Shown here in pieces: positions 43,451-55,259 of a DNA stretch of 64,000 nt. The translations under genes and the position numbers were made by a program. The stretch is from Pseudomonadota bacterium (GTDB lineage: Bacteria; Pseudomonadota; Gammaproteobacteria; Steroidobacterales; Steroidobacteraceae): positions 62,001 to 126,000 of the forward strand of contig JAKBCE010000001.1 of NCBI GenBank assembly GCA_021808195.1, given 5' to 3'. Below the pieces are notes generated by a model that saw nothing but the letters and a program-made list of their open reading frames with translations, made no database searches and was not told the DNA's origin. Each line of letters begins with the position of its first letter. Within the stretch, counting starts at the first letter, position 1.

Positions 43451-43816
43451 CTAGTACCCGTACTCATCTTTTGTCGCAGCGAGAGTTCGCCCGAACCACG
43501 CCGCCGTATCAGGCGACGGATCGAAAACGTGAACTAGCCGTCGGTGGACCGCGTCCCACCGGACCCTGTTCGCCAAGCGCCAGATGAGCTCCACAGTCTT
43601 CCCTCGCCTCGAGACATGGCAGGAGCGATAGTTGCCCGTCTGGCGAGCAGCAAACTGCCTTAATTGACACGATTCGCATCGCGGGCCCTTGAGCGCCCAA
43701 GTCCCGTCCCAATCCGTCGGCCTGCTGCGGCCGCGCTCTATCCTGGGCTGAAGTCGACGGTAGAATTCCGGTAGACGCCAGCGCCGAACCCGGCGCGGAT
43801 TTTCCCGCAGAACCAC
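43451..43816 (-). CDS. unknown 121-residue ORF ending in cassette 2
   Basis: Open from GTG at 43816 to 43451. The first ~20 codons lie in the junction repeat and look non-coding; a shorter start is likely. The rest reads like protein: CESCQLRQFAARQTGNYRS with two close Cys, then KTVELIWRLANRVRWD, VHVFDPSPDTAAWF and LAATKDEYGY. No family recognised. It may be a gene captured 5'-truncated at the cassette edge. The stretch 43322-43450 before higB holds nothing I can name. Confidence 0.3.
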   Translation of the reverse strand: MVLRENPRRVRRWRLPEFYRRLQPRIERGRSRPTDWDGTWALKGPRCESCQLRQFAARQTGNYRSCHVSRRGKTVELIWRLANRVRWDAVHRRLVHVFDPSPDTAAWFGRTLAATKDEYGY

Positions 43817-43990
43817 GCGGGATCTTGGCTGAGGCCGCCGCTAACCCGCGGATTCCCTAAGGCAATCCTCGGTGTAGCTGCCCTACGCCTTCTCCTCCGG
43901 CGGTAACGGCGCGAATTTAAAGGGGACCCCGCAGCCGCCCAGCCCGCAGTACCCGTCCGGGTTCTTCGCCAGATACTGCTGGTGGTAGTC
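43756..43990. repeat. 235-bp junction repeat, copy C (with intact msrA)
   Basis: The right-hand member of the direct repeat pair with 42319-42554. Contains GACGGTAGAATTCCGGTAGAC, a 3' flank with an inverted GCGCCGAACCCGGCGC element (43781-43796), and the last 36 codons of msrA. This is the likely ancestral arrangement from which B and A were copied. Confidence 0.85.
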
Positions 43991-44545
43991 CTCGGCGTAA
44001 TAGAACATCGGCCAGGGCCCGATCTCGGTCGTGATCGGTCCGTACCCGGCCGCCGTGAGTCGTACCTGATAGGTGCGGCGCGAAGCTTCGGCCGCCTCAC
44101 GCTGCGCCTGGTCCGCGGTGAAAATCATCGAGCGATACTGCGTGCCTTCGTCCCCGCCCTGGCGCATGCCCTGCGTCGGATCGTGCGATTCCCAGAACGC
44201 CTTCAGCAGCGCCTCGTATTCGATCGCGGCCGGATCGTAGATCACGCGCACGACCTCCGCATGGCCGGTCAGTCCCGAGCACACCTCCCGGTAGGTCGGA
44301 TTGGGCGTCAAGCCGCCGGCGTAACCGACCGCCGTCGCGTACACCCCGGGCAACTCCCAGAACAGCCGCTCAGCGCCCCAGAAGCACCCCATGGCGAACA
44401 GCGCCTCGCGCAGGCCTGCCGGGAACGGCGCAACGATGCGATGCCCGTTCACGAAATGCTCGGTGGGTACCTCAAGCGGGCTGCTGCGCCCGGGCAGTGC
44501 CTCGTGAGTCAGCGGCAGGGTCATTTTCTTGTGCAGTGATGCCAT
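43883..44545 (-). CDS. msrA: peptide methionine-S-sulfoxide reductase MsrA
   Basis: Repairs methionine S-sulfoxide in proteins. 220 residues. Seen: the catalytic Cys54 in [55 protein letters not shown], and C-terminal [12 protein letters not shown] with recycling cysteines. About 30 extra N-terminal residues as in the long proteobacterial form. Its last 36 codons are the target copied in the downstream array, yet this copy is complete and should be functional. Confidence 0.95.
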   Translation of the reverse strand: MASLHKKMTLPLTHEALPGRSSPLEVPTEHFVNGHRIVAPFPAGLREALFAMGCFWGAERLFWELPGVYATAVGYAGGLTPNPTYREVCSGLTGHAEVVRVIYDPAAIEYEALLKAFWESHDPTQGMRQGGDEGTQYRSMIFTADQAQREAAEASRRTYQVRLTAAGYGPITTEIGPWPMFYYAEDYHQQYLAKNPDGYCGLGGCGVPFKFAPLPPEEKA

Positions 44546-44628
44546 GATGAACTCCTCTGCGGGAAATCATACCGCGTCCCGGCGGACCCTTGCGCCAGCT
44601 GCGGCTGGCACCGTAAGCTTTGCGCGCC

Positions 44629-44895
44629 ATGGGAATCAGCCAGCCACAGAACCTCAAAGCACCCGTCGCCGCACGGCCGGGACCCTACGGTATCCGCGTG
44701 AGCCTGCTGCCCGGAGATCCGTTCAGCAAGCTGGTCGGACCGCAGTGGCACCGCCTGCACTGGTACCCGAGCGCCGCGCAGCGCGACGAGGCACTCGATG
44801 AAATGAGCCGTCGCCACCTCTATTCGCGCGCCGGAGACAAGCCGGCACTGCAGTTCGAGCGGGTCGAGAACCTGGTCGAGAGCCGCGGCGTCTAG
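44629..44895 (+). CDS. conserved hypothetical protein, 88 residues
   Basis: From the ATG at 44629. Sequence features: QNLKAPVAARPGPYGIRVSLLPGDPFSKLVGPQWHR in outline, then WYPSAAQRDEALDEMSRRHLYSR and PALQFERVE. Soluble, with a pattern suggesting a small alpha/beta domain. I have no function for it. Divergent from msrA (83 bp between starts) and convergent with the patatin gene. Confidence 0.6.
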   Translation: MGISQPQNLKAPVAARPGPYGIRVSLLPGDPFSKLVGPQWHRLHWYPSAAQRDEALDEMSRRHLYSRAGDKPALQFERVENLVESRGV

Positions 44896-44921
44896 GTTGC
44901 TCGGCGCGCCGGCGCGGGGCC

Positions 44922-47234
44922 TCAGAACGTGCGGCCGAGAAACAGGTAATACGCCTGGTTGCCGTGATCGTCGAAGCCGCTGCCGAGGTATACCGGGCCG
45001 AGGAACGTATCGAGCCCGAGGAACAGGCTCGCATCCTTGTGCAGGGTGTTCCATTTGACCTGGCTCATGTTCTGCCAGACGTTGCCTGCCTCGAGCGACA
45101 TGCCGAGGTAGATCGGTACGCCGAGATAGCCCGGCCCCCCCCGGTCGATTTCCCGGTATACCGCCACCCGCGCGATGCCATAGTGCGGGCCATAGAGTGA
45201 GTAGGGTTTCAGGCCCGAAAGATGCAGAAAACCGCCCAGCGGAAACTCCATGCGCAGATTGGTGGCGCGATTGAGCAGACTGCCGCCCGCCACCGAAAAC
45301 GCCACCGTATTTCGATCGCGCCAGGTATGCGCCGCGAGAAAGCGGAACGTTACGCGGTTGTAGCTCGGCACCGAACCGACCGCCTGGTGCGCGCTGCTCC
45401 ACTGCAGCGTCGCCTGCTCCCCGGAGTGGGGAAAGTCGATGTTATCGAGGGTGTCGTAGCTGAAGCGCAGAAAATAGGTGAGCGAGCCGAAGCTCTGTTG
45501 GGGCGGAAACGGTAGCGCCGGATCGGTCGGGTCACCGATCGTCAGGCGCGAATGCCCTTCCTCGCGGTACACCCCGGCGCGAACCTCGCCCCAGTCGCCG
45601 AACTGCTTGCCGAAGTCGAGTCCGTATTTGAACGTGTGCTCGCGATACTGCGCACGCACGCTCTGACCGATCAGAAATGGCAGATCGCTCGCCGCGATCG
45701 ACACACGCGGCAGCACGAACCAGCCGGAGAACTTCGAGAACGGCAGATACAGCTCGGTGGCGAGCCGCGAGGTCTGGCCGATTTCCCCGTCCGTCACCCA
45801 CTCCCCACCCGGCCGGGTGATCTCCGACATGACGTACCGGGCCGCCGCCTCGTAGGTTGCATCGCCGGCAAAATCATCCTGCAGACTCAGCCCGAAGCGC
45901 AGGTAATTCGGGCCAATGGCGGCGCGCCGCGCGTCGATCAGCAGGCCGTAACGCGAGCCGCGCCGCACCAACTGGTAATCGAGCGTGTCGAAACCGCCCT
46001 GGCCGTAGAGCGTGGTGATGCGCCGGGCGATCGCATCGGGGTTGAGCCGTCGGCCGATCATGTCGCCGAAGAGCTTCTCGAGCGGTGCGGAAAAGCGCCG
46101 CGAGCCGGTCTGCACCTGCACGAAGGCGATGCGCGGCGGCAGACGGCGCATGCTCGCACGCCGCTGCTGGTAGCGACGGTAGGCAGCCGGGCTCACCGAG
46201 AACGCCTCGAGGCGCTTGCGCATCTTCCAGGCGGCCGCCTCGCCAATGGCGACCAGGCGGTTCACGTTGCCGAAATCAAAGGAGGAGATGCCCTGCAGCT
46301 TCGGTCGAATGAGCACGTCATGCGCGCTCAGCGTGGCCAGTTCCTCGTCGGATTTGCGCTGCATGAGGATGGCGAGAGTCTGGGCGCTGATGCCGGCCAC
46401 GCCGTTCAGGCGCGCCGGCGGCTGCAACGGGTAGCTCACATCCACCACGATCAGCACGTCGACACCCATTGCGCGCGCGACGTCGATCGGCACATTGTCG
46501 GAGACGCCCCCGTCGATCAACAGCCGGCCGTTGCGCGCCACGGGGGCGAACACGCCGGGCACGGACATGCTCGCACGCATCGCGCTGGTCAGATCCCCGG
46601 AGCTCATGATCACTTCCTTGCCGCTCGCCAGGTCCGTGGCGACCGCGCGAAAGGGCGTCGGCAACGCATTGAAATTCGTGATGCGCGCCACCGGCAGCGT
46701 CAGGCGACGCAGGATCTCGGTGAGGCCCTGTCCCTCGACCAGGCCTTGCGGCAGCACCAGACGCCCGTGTTTCACCCCGATGCGAAAGTCGACCAGAAAA
46801 TTGTCGTCCTCCTCCTTGCGCCGCAGCGAGAGGTCCTGGCGTGGGGGTTGATCGCGGAACGCCTCCTGCCAGTTGAGCGAGCGGACCACCGTCTCGATCT
46901 GCTCGGCCGTGAGGCCGCTGGCGTACAGGCCGCCGACCACCGCACCCATGCTGGTACCGGCGATGGCGGCAATCGGCACCCGCAGCCGGCGTAACACTTT
47001 GAGCACCCCGATGTGCGCCAGGCCCCGCGCCCCGCCTCCGGAGAGCACCAGTCCGATGCGCGGGCGATGCGCCGCACCGGCACGCAACGCCGCCGGGTTC
47101 GCCACATACACCCCGGCACGCCAGTGCGGCGCAGCGACCGCACCGGCTGCGTTCGCCACTCCGATTCGCATGCCGAGAACGGCCGCAAGACCGAGCACCG
47201 CGACAGGCAGGCCGGCCGCCCTGAGTGATCTCAT
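44922..47234 (-). CDS. patatin-like phospholipase with POTRA and outer-membrane barrel (type Vd)
   Basis: 770 residues from the ATG at 47234, where a signal peptide begins (LPVAVLGLAAVLGMRIGVANAAG). Patatin domain about residues 50-330: GLVLSGGGARGLAHIGVLK (oxyanion loop), GTSMGAVVG (nucleophile Ser), DGGVSDNVP (catalytic Asp). Then a POTRA-like region (RIAFVQVQTGSRRFSAPLEKLFGDMIGRRL in outline) and a BamA-type 16-strand barrel ending in Phe (LGRTF). Matches PlpD of Pseudomonas aeruginosa, a type V secretion variant that delivers the lipase to the surface. Confidence 0.87.
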   Translation of the reverse strand: MRSLRAAGLPVAVLGLAAVLGMRIGVANAAGAVAAPHWRAGVYVANPAALRAGAAHRPRIGLVLSGGGARGLAHIGVLKVLRRLRVPIAAIAGTSMGAVVGGLYASGLTAEQIETVVRSLNWQEAFRDQPPRQDLSLRRKEEDDNFLVDFRIGVKHGRLVLPQGLVEGQGLTEILRRLTLPVARITNFNALPTPFRAVATDLASGKEVIMSSGDLTSAMRASMSVPGVFAPVARNGRLLIDGGVSDNVPIDVARAMGVDVLIVVDVSYPLQPPARLNGVAGISAQTLAILMQRKSDEELATLSAHDVLIRPKLQGISSFDFGNVNRLVAIGEAAAWKMRKRLEAFSVSPAAYRRYQQRRASMRRLPPRIAFVQVQTGSRRFSAPLEKLFGDMIGRRLNPDAIARRITTLYGQGGFDTLDYQLVRRGSRYGLLIDARRAAIGPNYLRFGLSLQDDFAGDATYEAAARYVMSEITRPGGEWVTDGEIGQTSRLATELYLPFSKFSGWFVLPRVSIAASDLPFLIGQSVRAQYREHTFKYGLDFGKQFGDWGEVRAGVYREEGHSRLTIGDPTDPALPFPPQQSFGSLTYFLRFSYDTLDNIDFPHSGEQATLQWSSAHQAVGSVPSYNRVTFRFLAAHTWRDRNTVAFSVAGGSLLNRATNLRMEFPLGGFLHLSGLKPYSLYGPHYGIARVAVYREIDRGGPGYLGVPIYLGMSLEAGNVWQNMSQVKWNTLHKDASLFLGLDTFLGPVYLGSGFDDHGNQAYYLFLGRTF

Positions 47235-47313
47235 GCGCGGCAGAATATCAGTATCACCGGGCGTTCTCCCGCCCGGACATGGCGCACCCGGGATGCGGTA
47301 CGATAGCCTGCTC

Positions 47314-48045
47314 ATGCTGTACGTGATCCTGCCCTACGCGTTATCCATCGCGCTGATCATCCACTGCATCAAGACCGGGCGAAACTGGATCTGGGTGTGG
47401 GTGATGCTGTTCCTGCCGCTGCTCGGCGCACTGGCGTACGCGGCGGTGGAAATCGTACCGGAGCTATTTCGCAGCCAGTCGGCCCGCCACACTGCGCGCG
47501 GCCTGAAAAAGGCCATCAACCCGTTCGCGGACCTGCGCCGCCTCGAGCAGGAAGCCGGGGTCACGGGCAACGTGGCGAGCCGGCAGCGCTACGCCGAGGA
47601 ACTGCTGCGCCATGAACGCTTCGCGGAGGCAATCGAGCAGTACCGCCAGACCCTGACCGGTCTGTACGAGCACGACCCGAATCTGATGCTCGGACTGGCG
47701 CGCGCGCAGTTCGGCCAGGGCGATGCGCCCGCTGCCCGCGCCACGCTCGAGGCGCTGGTGCAGCACAATCCGCAATTCAGCTCCCCGGAGCGACACCTGC
47801 TCTATGCCCGCGCGCTCGAGCAGGAGGGCAGGCTCGATCAGGCTCTGCAGGAGTACCGCGCCCTTGCTCCCGCCTACCCGGGCGCCGAGGCTTCCGTACG
47901 CTATGCACAGCTACTCGAGCGGCAGGGGGCACGCGAGGAGGCGCGGCGGGTCGCCCGCGAACTGCTTGATCAAGCGCGGATCGCGCCGGCGCACTATCGG
48001 CGGGCGCAGCGCACCTGGCTCGACGCGGCAGCGCGGCTGCTCTAG
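47314..48045 (+). CDS. membrane-anchored TPR protein
   Basis: 243 residues from the ATG at 47314 (another ATG at 47293). Two N-terminal spans (LYVILPYALSIALIIHCI, WVWVMLFLPLLGALAYAAV) resemble the PLDc_N membrane module. The rest contains TPR-like helices: ASRQRYAEELLRHERFAEAIEQYRQTL, PNLMLGLARAQFGQGDAPAA, PERHLLYARALEQEGRLDQALQEY. Probable scaffold facing the cytosol. Divergent from the patatin gene (79 bp between starts). Confidence 0.75.
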   Translation: MLYVILPYALSIALIIHCIKTGRNWIWVWVMLFLPLLGALAYAAVEIVPELFRSQSARHTARGLKKAINPFADLRRLEQEAGVTGNVASRQRYAEELLRHERFAEAIEQYRQTLTGLYEHDPNLMLGLARAQFGQGDAPAARATLEALVQHNPQFSSPERHLLYARALEQEGRLDQALQEYRALAPAYPGAEASVRYAQLLERQGAREEARRVARELLDQARIAPAHYRRAQRTWLDAAARLL

Positions 48046-48067
48046 GGGCGCACGCCGCCCGCTGCGC

Positions 48068-49024
48068 TCATGCGGACAGCTGGCGCTCGAGCTCGCCGAG
48101 CACGCGGTAGCAGGGCAGCACCTGCGCAACACTCGCATTCGGCTCGCGCCCTTCCCGAATCGCCGCAATGAATTCCCGATCCTGCAGCTCGATGCCGTTC
48201 ATCGATACGTCGACCTTCGAGACATCGATCTTGTTCTCCTTGCCGTCGACCAGGTCATCGTACCGGGCGATGTACGTGCCGTTGTCGCAGATGTAACGGA
48301 AGAACGAGCCGAGTGGCCCTTCGTTGTTGAAGGACAAGGACAGCGTGCACAGCGCGCCATGGGCGCTTTTCAGCTGGATGGACATGTCCATCGCGATGCC
48401 GAGCTCGGGATGGATCGGACCCTGCAACGCATGCGCGGCGATGACTTCGCTGCCACTCTGGTACGCGAACAGGTCGACGGTGTGCGCCGCGTGATGCCAC
48501 AGCAAGTGGTCCGTCCAGGAGCGCGGCTGACCCAGTGCATTGATGTTGCGGCGGCGGAAAAAATAGGTTTGCACGTCCATCTGCTGGACGGCCAGTTCCC
48601 CGGCGCGGACCCTGCGGTGAACCCACTGATGGCTGGGATTGAACCGTCGCGTATGTCCAACCATCGCCACCTTGCCGCTCGCGCGGCTCACCCGCGCCAG
48701 CTCCTCGGCATCGGCGAGGGAGTCGGCCATCGGAATCTCGACCTGCACGTGCTTGCCGGCGCGCAGGCAGTCGATCGCCTGCGATGCATGCATCTGCGTC
48801 GGCGTGCACAGGATCACCGCGTCGACCTCACCGCGCTCGAGAACCTCATCGAGGCGCGTCGTCGCCTGCGCGATCCCGTAGCGCTGCGCCACCTCCCGGG
48901 TCGGTTCGAGCGTACGGCCAACCAGGGCCACCACCTGTACGCCCGGGATGTTGCCGAGCGCATCGAGATGCTTGATGCCGAACGCCCCGGCGCCGGCCAG
49001 CGCAATTTTCAGAGTATCTTTCAT
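48068..49024 (-). CDS. ligC: 4-carboxy-2-hydroxymuconate-6-semialdehyde dehydrogenase
   Basis: Oxidises the ring-cleavage product CHMS (as its hemiacetal) to 2-pyrone-4,6-dicarboxylate with NAD(P)+. 318 residues, Gfo/Idh/MocA fold. Seen: ALAGAGAFGIKHLDAL (dinucleotide binding), GKHVQVEIPMADS, where the usual EKP is changed as in LigC, and GHTRRFNPSHQWVHRR with substrate-binding Arg/His. Last gene of the lig operon, 31 bp after ligB. Assignment rests on family pattern plus context. Confidence 0.9.
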   Translation of the reverse strand: MKDTLKIALAGAGAFGIKHLDALGNIPGVQVVALVGRTLEPTREVAQRYGIAQATTRLDEVLERGEVDAVILCTPTQMHASQAIDCLRAGKHVQVEIPMADSLADAEELARVSRASGKVAMVGHTRRFNPSHQWVHRRVRAGELAVQQMDVQTYFFRRRNINALGQPRSWTDHLLWHHAAHTVDLFAYQSGSEVIAAHALQGPIHPELGIAMDMSIQLKSAHGALCTLSLSFNNEGPLGSFFRYICDNGTYIARYDDLVDGKENKIDVSKVDVSMNGIELQDREFIAAIREGREPNASVAQVLPCYRVLGELERQLSA

Positions 49025-49055
49025 GTCGCGTGCTCCTTCCTGCGGTGCGCTGAGC

Positions 49056-52186
<3,131 letters not shown>

Positions 52187-52189
52187 CGT

Positions 52190-52885
52190 TCAGTTCACAT
52201 ACTTCAGGCCAAGTTTCGCGAGCGGCTCGCGCATCTTGTACATGTCGAGGCCGAGCACCCCGGCGGCAAGCTGCTGGCGCTTGCCGGCCTCATTGGCCTC
52301 ACGCGCCGCGGCGGCATCGGCCACCTGCTGTGCCAACGCCGCCGGCACGATCACCACGCCATCATCGTCAGCCAGCACCACGTCGCCCGGATTGACCAGA
52401 GCGCCGGCACAGATCACCGGCACGTTGACCGAACCGAGTGTCGCCTTGACCGTGCCCTTGGCGCTGATGGCCCGGCTGAAGACCGGAAACTTCATCTCGG
52501 ACAGTTCGCGCACATCACGCACGCCACCATCGATCACAAGCCCGAGGGCCCCGCGGGCGCGAAACGAGGTAGCGAGCAGCTCACCGAAGAAGCCATCCTC
52601 GCTGTCGGTCGTGCAGCCGGCGAGCACAACATCGCCGGGGCGGACCTGCTCGGCGGCGACGTGCAGCATCCAATTGTCTCCCGGCTGCAGCAGCACCGTG
52701 ACCGCCGTGCCGCACAGGCGCGCACCGGGATAGATCGGACGGATGTAGGGCTTGAGCAGCCCGACGCGACCCATCGCCTCGTGCACGGTGGCCACGCTCG
52801 AGGTCGCGAGCTTGGCCACCGCGGCCGGCTCGGCCCGCTCAATGTTGACCTTGACGATGCCCAGATTGTTCAACGCTGTGCTCAT
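52190..52885 (-). CDS. ligK: 4-carboxy-4-hydroxy-2-oxoadipate aldolase / oxaloacetate decarboxylase
   Basis: Cleaves CHA to pyruvate and oxaloacetate, last step of the pathway. 231 residues from the ATG at 52885, RraA-like fold. Seen: [48 protein letters not shown] with the catalytic Arg-Asp, and [15 protein letters not shown]. Metal-dependent class II aldolase by family. Follows ligJ by 28 bp and precedes the DUF1932 gene by 3. Confidence 0.92.
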   Translation of the reverse strand: MSTALNNLGIVKVNIERAEPAAVAKLATSSVATVHEAMGRVGLLKPYIRPIYPGARLCGTAVTVLLQPGDNWMLHVAAEQVRPGDVVLAGCTTDSEDGFFGELLATSFRARGALGLVIDGGVRDVRELSEMKFPVFSRAISAKGTVKATLGSVNVPVICAGALVNPGDVVLADDDGVVIVPAALAQQVADAAAAREANEAGKRQQLAAGVLGLDMYKMREPLAKLGLKYVN

Positions 52886-52913
52886 GCTGATGTCCGTCCG
52901 ATATATCCGGCCA

Positions 52914-53939
52914 CTAACGCGCACGCGCCTTGAGCGCCGCGTCGAGTCGCGGGTAGACGCGTCGGGCGTTGCCCTCGTAGATCATCTGCCGCTGTGGCGC
53001 AGCGAGCGCAGCCGCCTCGATGTACCGCTTGGTGTCATCGTAGTGATGCCCCGTGCGTGGATCGATGCCGCGCACCGCCCCGATCATCTCCGAGGCGAAC
53101 AGGATGTTCTCCAGCGGCATGACCCGCGTGAGCAGGTCGATTCCCGGTTGATGATAGACGCAGGTATCGAAAAAGATGTTCTTCAACAGATGCTGCTCGA
53201 GCGGCGGCTTGTCGAGCCCCTGCGCCAGACCCCGGAAGCGTCCCCAGTGGTACGGCACGGCGCCGCCGCCGTGCGGGATGATGAATCGCAGCGTCGGGAA
53301 ATCCTTGAACAGATCGCCGGTCAGACACTGCATGAACGCGGTGGTATCGGCATTGAGGTAGTGCGCCCCGGTGGTGTGGAAGCACGGGTTGCAGCTGGTG
53401 CTGACGTGCACCATGGCCGGGATGTCGTATTCGACCATCTTCTCGTAGATCGGATACCACCAGCGGTCGGTAAGCGGCGGCTCCTTCCAGTAGCCGCCCG
53501 ACGGATCCGGATTGAGATTGATGGCGACGAAGCCATATTCCTTGACGCAGCGGTCGAGTTCCGCGATACAGCTCGCCGGCTCAACGCCCGGGGACTGCGG
53601 CAGCATGGCTGCGCCGATGAAATGATCCGGGAACAGGCGCGCGACACGCATGCACAGCTCGTTGCAAATTGCCGCCCAGGTCGCGCTGGTGTTGAAATCA
53701 CCAATATGGTGCGCCATGAAACTGGCGCGCGGGGAAAAAATGGTGAGATCCGAGCCCCGCTCACGCATGAATTTCAGCTGATTGGTCTCGATGCTCTCGC
53801 GCAGCTCGTCGTCGCTGATCTTCAGCTCCGCAGGCTTCGGACCGAGGTGTGGCGTCGCCACGTTGGCGACCTGACGCTTACGCCACTCCTCGAGGGCCTT
53901 CGGTGCAGTGGTGTAATGGCCATGACAGTCAATGATCAT
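52914..53939 (-). CDS. ligJ: 4-oxalomesaconate hydratase
   Basis: Hydrates oxalomesaconate to 4-carboxy-4-hydroxy-2-oxoadipate. 341 residues, the exact length known for LigJ of Sphingobium. Seen: [56 protein letters not shown], and [16 protein letters not shown], with a late Glu in [12 protein letters not shown]. Zinc-dependent amidohydrolase family. Starts 38 bp after ligU. Confidence 0.95.
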   Translation of the reverse strand: MIIDCHGHYTTAPKALEEWRKRQVANVATPHLGPKPAELKISDDELRESIETNQLKFMRERGSDLTIFSPRASFMAHHIGDFNTSATWAAICNELCMRVARLFPDHFIGAAMLPQSPGVEPASCIAELDRCVKEYGFVAINLNPDPSGGYWKEPPLTDRWWYPIYEKMVEYDIPAMVHVSTSCNPCFHTTGAHYLNADTTAFMQCLTGDLFKDFPTLRFIIPHGGGAVPYHWGRFRGLAQGLDKPPLEQHLLKNIFFDTCVYHQPGIDLLTRVMPLENILFASEMIGAVRGIDPRTGHHYDDTKRYIEAAALAAPQRQMIYEGNARRVYPRLDAALKARAR

Positions 53940-53977
53940 GCGGTCTCCTCAGCCTGATTCGAATGACGGAGCTGCGC

Positions 53978-55090
53978 TCAGCGGGTCGGCTCGCCGGGCC
54001 GCCACAGCGAGGCAGGCACCAGGACTTCCCCACGCATCAACAGCCGCGCCGTGCGCAGCAGCGCCGCCCGCTTCACGAGCGGTGGATTGCCAGGGGCCGT
54101 CTCCAGCTCAACGCTGAACTCACCGCTCGGGTGTTCCACGGACATGATCCGCACGGGGCCTGCCGGCACCACCGCGATACCCTCGGCGATCGACCCCGGC
54201 AGCACGCACGCGGTCGCAACCGTGACCGCCGCGAGCACCCCGATTGCCTCATGGCAGACGTGCGGGATGAAGCAGCGGGTGAGGATGCTGCCCTGGGCGG
54301 CCGGCGGGGCAATCAGACACATTTTCGGATAGGTCTTGGCGCTGACATCCCCCAAGCCCATCAGCTGTCCGCAGGCGAGTCGCAGCTTCTCCAGACGCCC
54401 CTTCAAGGCGCTGTCTGCGTTGAGTTCCGCGGCGCTTTCCCGCCCGCTGCGACCCAGATCTTCGGCGCGCATGAGCACCATCGGCATGCCGTTGTCGATG
54501 CAGGTCACCTCGATGGGGGCCTCCCCCGGAACGCGCACCACATCGCGAACCTGTCCCGTCGGCAGCAACCCCGAACAGACCGAGCCGGCGGTATCCAGAA
54601 AGTTGATCTTGATCGGCGCTGCGGTGCCCGGTACGCCATCGATACGGGCCTCGCCTTCGTAGGTCAGCTGCCCGCCCGGGGTCTGCACGGTAATGTCGCA
54701 CAGCATGTCGGTATTGCGCGTCAGCACCCGGAAGGTGCTGATCTCGCCCTGGGCGTGCACCAGGCCGGTCTCGAGTGCAAACGGCACCACCGCGGCGAGC
54801 ATGTTGCCGCAGTTCGGCGTGGTGTCGACCTGGGGCTTGTCCACGACCACCTGCGCAAAGAGGAACTCCAGGTCCACACCGGGGCGCGTACCGGCGCGCA
54901 CGATCCCGACCTTGCTCGTGAGCGGATGCGCCCCGCCCATGCCGTCGATCTGCCGCCGGTCGGGCGAGCCCATGACGGCCAGCAGCACCCGGTCCCGAGT
55001 CGCAACCTCGGCCGGCAAGTCGCGCTCGTTGAAAAACGGTCCGCGGGACGTACCGCCACGCATGAACAGGCATGGAATGGGTGTCTGCAT
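53978..55090 (-). CDS. ligU: 4-oxalomesaconate tautomerase / delta-isomerase (PrpF family)
   Basis: 370 residues from the ATG at 55090. Seen: IPCLFMRGGTSRGPFF at the N-terminus, MGSPDRRQIDGMGGAHPLTSKVGIV, VDTTPNCGNMLAAVVPFA, and IEVTCIDNGMPMVLMRAEDLG, the PrpF/GalD/LigU pattern (diaminopimelate epimerase fold). Isomerises 4-oxalomesaconate so that LigJ can act. First gene of the eight-gene operon; the start is the first ATG compatible with homology and has a weak ribosome site. Confidence 0.9.
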   Translation of the reverse strand: MQTPIPCLFMRGGTSRGPFFNERDLPAEVATRDRVLLAVMGSPDRRQIDGMGGAHPLTSKVGIVRAGTRPGVDLEFLFAQVVVDKPQVDTTPNCGNMLAAVVPFALETGLVHAQGEISTFRVLTRNTDMLCDITVQTPGGQLTYEGEARIDGVPGTAAPIKINFLDTAGSVCSGLLPTGQVRDVVRVPGEAPIEVTCIDNGMPMVLMRAEDLGRSGRESAAELNADSALKGRLEKLRLACGQLMGLGDVSAKTYPKMCLIAPPAAQGSILTRCFIPHVCHEAIGVLAAVTVATACVLPGSIAEGIAVVPAGPVRIMSVEHPSGEFSVELETAPGNPPLVKRAALLRTARLLMRGEVLVPASLWRPGEPTR

Positions 55091-55181
55091 AGTCCGATGG
55101 GCAACACTCAGCCTGAGCGGGACGTGCATTATCGCGCCGCAGCGCAGCGCTTCCAAGGAATGCCCGCCGCTAGCAGATATC

Positions 55182-55217
55182 ACCAATTGCTATAACCAAT
55201 CGCAATGCGCGATTGGT
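55182..55217 (-). promoter_or_regulatory. operator with three ACCAATnGC half-sites upstream of ligU
   Basis: Plus strand: ACCAATTGC (55182-55190), ACCAATCGC (55195-55203) and its exact inverse GCGATTGGT (55209-55217). The last two form a perfect 9-bp inverted repeat with a 5-base spacer, 105-127 bp upstream of the ligU start. The purU gene ends at 55260, so it could also be a purU hairpin, but no T tract follows on the minus strand. No LigR gene is next to it. Confidence 0.5.
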
Positions 55218-55259
55218 GCTGTTAACCGGCGAACGGCCCGCCGCGGCGGCCTGTGGCGG

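Larger units (their letters stand above)
42619..43776. mobile_element. putative TA cassette 2 (higB-higA and unknown ORF)
   Basis: About 1.16 kb bounded by the 14-mer GAATTCCGGTAGAC (42619-42632 with one mismatch, 43763-43776 exact) and outside those by the 236-bp junction repeat on the right and msrA copy B on the left. Cargo runs on the minus strand, opposite to cassette 1. No recombinase gene. Inference as for cassette 1; the two share ends but not cargo. Confidence 0.5.

Noticed and set aside
40880..43990. Integron cassette array with attC sites
   Set aside because: TA cargo and short cassettes fit, but the repeated junctions are coding msrA sequence and I find no RYYYAAC/GTTRRRY pair, no attC-like palindrome at each junction and no intI.
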